DNA of 64,000 bases from JBCDJI01 sp964351865 (GTDB lineage Bacteria; Verrucomicrobiota; Verrucomicrobiia; Methylacidiphilales; JBCBYL01). Both the position numbers and the translations under genes were made by a program. The DNA is taken from the NCBI GenBank assembly GCA_964351865.1, contig CAYGPJ010000021.1:6103-70102 (forward strand), read 5' to 3'. Positions within the stretch are counted from its first letter, which is position 1, and every line of letters begins with the position of its first letter. The notes beneath the pieces were generated by a model. It saw only the letters and a program-made list of their open reading frames with translations, searched no databases and was not told the origin of the DNA. Shown one piece after another: positions 61,600-64,000 of the stretch.

Positions 61600-62514
61600 A
61601 TGATGAATCAGCTAATTCAGACACTCCGAGACCTCCCTGCCCTGCAGGGACAACCGCTGGTGGGTGTCGGCATTTCCGGGGGGCTTGACTCGATGGTGCT
61701 GGCACATGCTTTACACCGCGCTGACATACCTTTCCGCGCCTTACACTTCAATCACAACTGGCGTGGCGCCGCCAGCCGAAGCGATCAGCAACTGGTGCGC
61801 AACTGGTGCCGCCAGCGAAAAATTCCGTTCATCACCCAGACCTGGAAATCCCCAGTTAAATCCGAAGCTGCGGCTCGGGAGGCCCGCCTCCGTTTCTTCC
61901 AGTTCGCTGCCCAAAAATACGACTTAACCGCCATTCTGCTCGGCCATCATCGGGATGATCTGGCGGAAACCTTTTTACTGCAACTGCTGCGTGGCTCGGG
62001 ACCGGAAGGACTCGCTTCCCTGTTACCGGAACGTGAAGTTTCCGGCCTACGATTGATCCGTCCCCTCCTAAAGTTCTCACGTGCTGATCTGACCCGCATC
62101 GCCAAAGCCGAAGGACTGCTATGGCGAGAAGATTCCACCAATACCGACGAATCATTTACCCGTAATAAAGTCAGGCGCCGCCTGCTGCCATACCTGAAGA
62201 AATTCTCCGAGCGCGACCCACTGCCGCTGTTCAGTCGTACGGCCGATATTCTGGCAACCGAAAACGACTACTGGGAGTCGCTGCTTCCCAAAACACTTCC
62301 TGCCAAACTGCCGATTAAATCACTTAAATCACAACATCCCGCCTATCAACGGCGGCTGCTGCGCCAGTGGCTGCTCGAACACACCCAGACAGCGCCTTCT
62401 TTTGAAGACATCGAATCGGTCCGCACGCTACTCACCCAGACCACCCCGGCCAAAGTGAATCTCAAAGAGAGTAAACACTGCCGTCGGCGGGCCGGGTTTC
62501 TCTTTATTGAATAG
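61600..62514 (+). CDS. tilS: tRNA(Ile)-lysidine synthase
   Basis: TilS converts C34 of tRNA-Ile(CAU) to lysidine. The 304-residue product has the PP-loop SGGLDSM at 26-32, HFNHNWRG, ILLGHHRDDLAET and NTDESFTRNKVRRRLLPYL. The C-terminal domain is short, as in the compact TilS class. It is a single gene, starting 61 bases from sppA in the opposite direction. Confidence 0.94.
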   Translation: MMNQLIQTLRDLPALQGQPLVGVGISGGLDSMVLAHALHRADIPFRALHFNHNWRGAASRSDQQLVRNWCRQRKIPFITQTWKSPVKSEAAAREARLRFFQFAAQKYDLTAILLGHHRDDLAETFLLQLLRGSGPEGLASLLPEREVSGLRLIRPLLKFSRADLTRIAKAEGLLWREDSTNTDESFTRNKVRRRLLPYLKKFSERDPLPLFSRTADILATENDYWESLLPKTLPAKLPIKSLKSQHPAYQRRLLRQWLLEHTQTAPSFEDIESVRTLLTQTTPAKVNLKESKHCRRRAGFLFIE

Positions 62515-62616
62515 GACGAGGTTTCACCCTGCCAGATCGTATAGCAGTGGTGGCCGTGCCTGCCGTAAGCCTGGGAGGGGGGGAGTCCCCGACCATTTGG
62601 GGCGCGTTCCTTGACT

Positions 62617-62809
62617 AGGCCGTGTTAACAAATTGCGGAACAGCCTGTCCGCAGAAGCCTTGGCGTAGGCGGAAGGATGAAAATACAGATTTTTAGGTCA
62701 AAAATTGGCTTGAGAGGTGAGGCGAATCGAGATTCGATGTGCCGAACAAACGGTTTTTGGAAAAAAATGTGCTTTTAGCCGACATGAGACCAATTCGTTA
62801 ACACGGCCT
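62617..62809. repeat. MITE-like element with AGGCCGTGTTAAC ends
   Basis: AGGCCGTGTTAACAAATTG on the left and CAATTCGTTAACACGGCCT on the right are inverted repeats with one mismatch, about 190 bases apart. No ORF lies inside. Confidence 0.7.
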
Positions 62810-62823
62810 GGCTGAGATCCAGA

Positions 62824-62990
62824 GTAGTTCCGAATGATGTTCGAACACTGATGAAGGTGGCCCACGATAGGGGACGGAGTAATTTTTTCTGCCACCTCGT
62901 TTTCAAAGAGCTAATACCACTGGCACGGAAAATATTACTCCGTCCCCTATCGTTCAGCGTTTTGGTGAATCGTTACATTGTTTATTCATC
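62824..62990. repeat. Palindromic MITE-like element, GGGGACGGAGTAAT family, copy 3
   Basis: The core at 62864-62953 (ATAGGGGACGGAGTAAT and its complement) is flanked by TTCGAACACTGATGAAGGTG and CGTTCAGCGTTTTGG, as in copies 1 and 2. The spacer orientation matches copy 1. Confidence 0.7.
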
Positions 62991-63147
62991 AGGTCTTGTC
63001 GATCCCACCGTTACAGCCTGGTGAATGTTTTCAGCCATAAAATATGCGGTCTGAATCTGGGTGACGTTGTGCCCTTAAGATTGGGGTTTTAAAAATGATC
63101 AGGATCGAGGGTTGCCAGAATAAGATAGTCAGATACAGTGAATGCCT

Positions 63148-63759
63148 ATGGCACATAACGTTCCCGACCTCACTTACGCCAAGGATGCGCTCGAACCACA
63201 TATCGACGCGCAGACCATGGAAATCCATCACGACAAGCACCACGCAGCCTATGTTGCTAAGCTCAACGACGCGATCGCCGGGAAGGCTGATCTCGAGTCC
63301 AAATCGATTGAAGAGCTGATCAGCGATCTTTCGGCTGTTCCCGAAGATATTCGCGGCGCCGTTCGCAACAATGGTGGTGGCCACGCCAACCACACACTCT
63401 TCTGGAGCATTCTCGGACCTGACGCGGGCGGAGAACCATCCGGTGCGTTAGCAGAAGACATCACGGCCACTTTCGGCAGCTTTGATGATTTCAAAGCTAA
63501 AGTGGAAGCCGCAGGCGCCACTCGTTTCGGTTCTGGCTGGGCCTGGTTGATCGTCAACAAAGACGGAAAACTGGAAGTCACTTCGACTCCCAACCAGGAC
63601 AGTCCTCTCATGGACGGTAATACTCCGATTCTCGGCATCGATGTCTGGGAGCACGCTTATTACCTGAAGTACCAGAACAAGCGCCCTGATTATCTTAAAG
63701 CCGTCTGGGCAGTCATCAACTGGGACGCCGTCGCTGCGAAATACGCTGCAGCTAAATAA
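63148..63759 (+). CDS. Superoxide dismutase (Fe/Mn)
   Basis: The 203-residue enzyme has the metal ligands in MEIHHDKHHAAYV, GGGHANHTLFW and DVWEHAYYLKYQNKR, with GSGWAWLI. It detoxifies superoxide in the cytoplasm. The metal cannot be decided from sequence. ATG 63148 is used; an in-frame ATG at 63142 adds two residues. A good terminator follows. Confidence 0.95.
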   Translation: MAHNVPDLTYAKDALEPHIDAQTMEIHHDKHHAAYVAKLNDAIAGKADLESKSIEELISDLSAVPEDIRGAVRNNGGGHANHTLFWSILGPDAGGEPSGALAEDITATFGSFDDFKAKVEAAGATRFGSGWAWLIVNKDGKLEVTSTPNQDSPLMDGNTPILGIDVWEHAYYLKYQNKRPDYLKAVWAVINWDAVAAKYAAAK

Positions 63760-63788
63760 CGGTTCTTAAAATCTTAAACGGAAAACGG

Positions 63789-63820
63789 AAAACGACCATC
63801 TTTACGGATGGTCGTTTTTT
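63789..63820 (+). terminator. Rho-independent terminator after sod
   Basis: AAAACGACCATC and GATGGTCGTTTT pair with a TTTACG loop, followed by TTTT. It lies 30 bases after the sod stop. Confidence 0.85.
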
Positions 63821-63935
63821 ATTGTCCGATTATTTTCCTCAAGCGCGAGGGGGTCTACAACATTTTGTGGAGGACCGGAGGGCCGAGCCATGCTAAAACA
63901 TGGGCACCAACAGCAATATTCACAACTCTCCCGGA

Positions 63936-64000
63936 GTTGAGTAACGGGTGTAATTACGAATGGTAGCAGGGGAAAGTGAAAAGGGCACACTCGGATGAAG
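63936..64000. repeat. Partial copy of the 23736-24022 MITE-like element, cut by the window edge
   Basis: GGGTGTAATTACGAATGGTA and GCAGGGGAAAGTGAAAAGGG followed by CACACTCGGATGAAG match, inverted, the right end of the element at 23736-24022. The rest presumably continues past the window. Confidence 0.65.

Larger units (their letters stand above)
62515..63147. other. Repeat-rich gap between tilS and sod
   Basis: No gene is supported. It holds two unrelated repeat elements (62617-62809 and 62824-62990), a GAAGCCTTGGCGTAGG motif (62652-62672) also seen at 638-658, and the upstream region of sod. Short frames in it are AT-rich and lack start context. Confidence 0.6.

Overview
The window looks like a chromosomal segment of a Gram-negative, aerobic bacterium, most likely of the Verrucomicrobiota (Opitutae-like). 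This rests on gene content and repeat style, not on a marker-gene tree. Supporting signs are LPS core genes (waaF and a WaaE-type transferase), a tolB-pal pair, Fe/Mn superoxide dismutase, GTP-dependent PEPCK, lipoproteins with clear lipoboxes, weak Shine-Dalgarno signals, and intergenic spaces packed with short palindromic repeats. No rRNA, tRNA, CRISPR array, prophage or transposase gene was seen. About 58 protein genes are supported. || Layout. 1-5.2 kb: edge of a LuxR-like regulator, then tolB-pal, waaF, a WaaE-like GT2 and infA, an envelope/LPS block. 5.2-10.7 kb (minus, then plus): a thioredoxin-fold DUF255 lipoprotein, MFS and AEC transporters, and a small two-gene nucleotidyltransferase module bracketed by direct repeats. 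10.8-18.4 kb: mutS, a receiver-PAS-PP2C phosphatase, a winged-helix AAA+ ATPase and an alpha/beta hydrolase. 18.7-23.7 kb (minus): tightly packed hisA, UvrD-like helicase, miaA and an HI0933-type flavoprotein. 24-27.7 kb (plus): two small membrane proteins, a ferredoxin, a CysJ-like FAD/NADPH reductase without a flavodoxin domain, and an L,D-transpeptidase whose membrane anchor is encoded in another frame across an A10 run. 27.9-32.9 kb: a secreted protein of unknown function, pckG, metG and a SYLF-domain protein. 32.9-37.5 kb (minus): a five-gene run of membrane protein, SRPBCC, photolyase, YdbH-like protein and a YnbE-YdbL-like fused lipoprotein. 37.6-43.1 kb: a PotD-like lipoprotein overlapping tail-to-tail with a hybrid histidine kinase, then rarA and an SDR. 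43.2-51.1 kb: a glycan-type cluster (GT2, asnB, two methyltransferases, two paralogous GT87-like proteins), then an RluA-type synthase. 51.1-56.4 kb: an OLD-type ATPase/TOPRIM nuclease, an epimerase/DUF2867 protein, an accessory patch of very small genes, and a Cys-rich permease. 56.5-62.5 kb: alr, a holin-family membrane protein and mscS; thiL, a CPBP protease and sppA on the opposite strand; then tilS. 62.5-64 kb: a repeat-rich gap, then sod. || The most notable points are the YdbH/YnbE-YdbL lipid-bridge operon with a fusion not found in the E. coli arrangement, the A10 frameshift in the L,D-transpeptidase, the nucleotidyltransferase module flanked by direct repeats, an orphan 41-residue peptide gene with its own promoter and terminator, and at least five families of intergenic palindromic or MITE-like repeats, several of which abut or encode stop codons of neighbouring genes.
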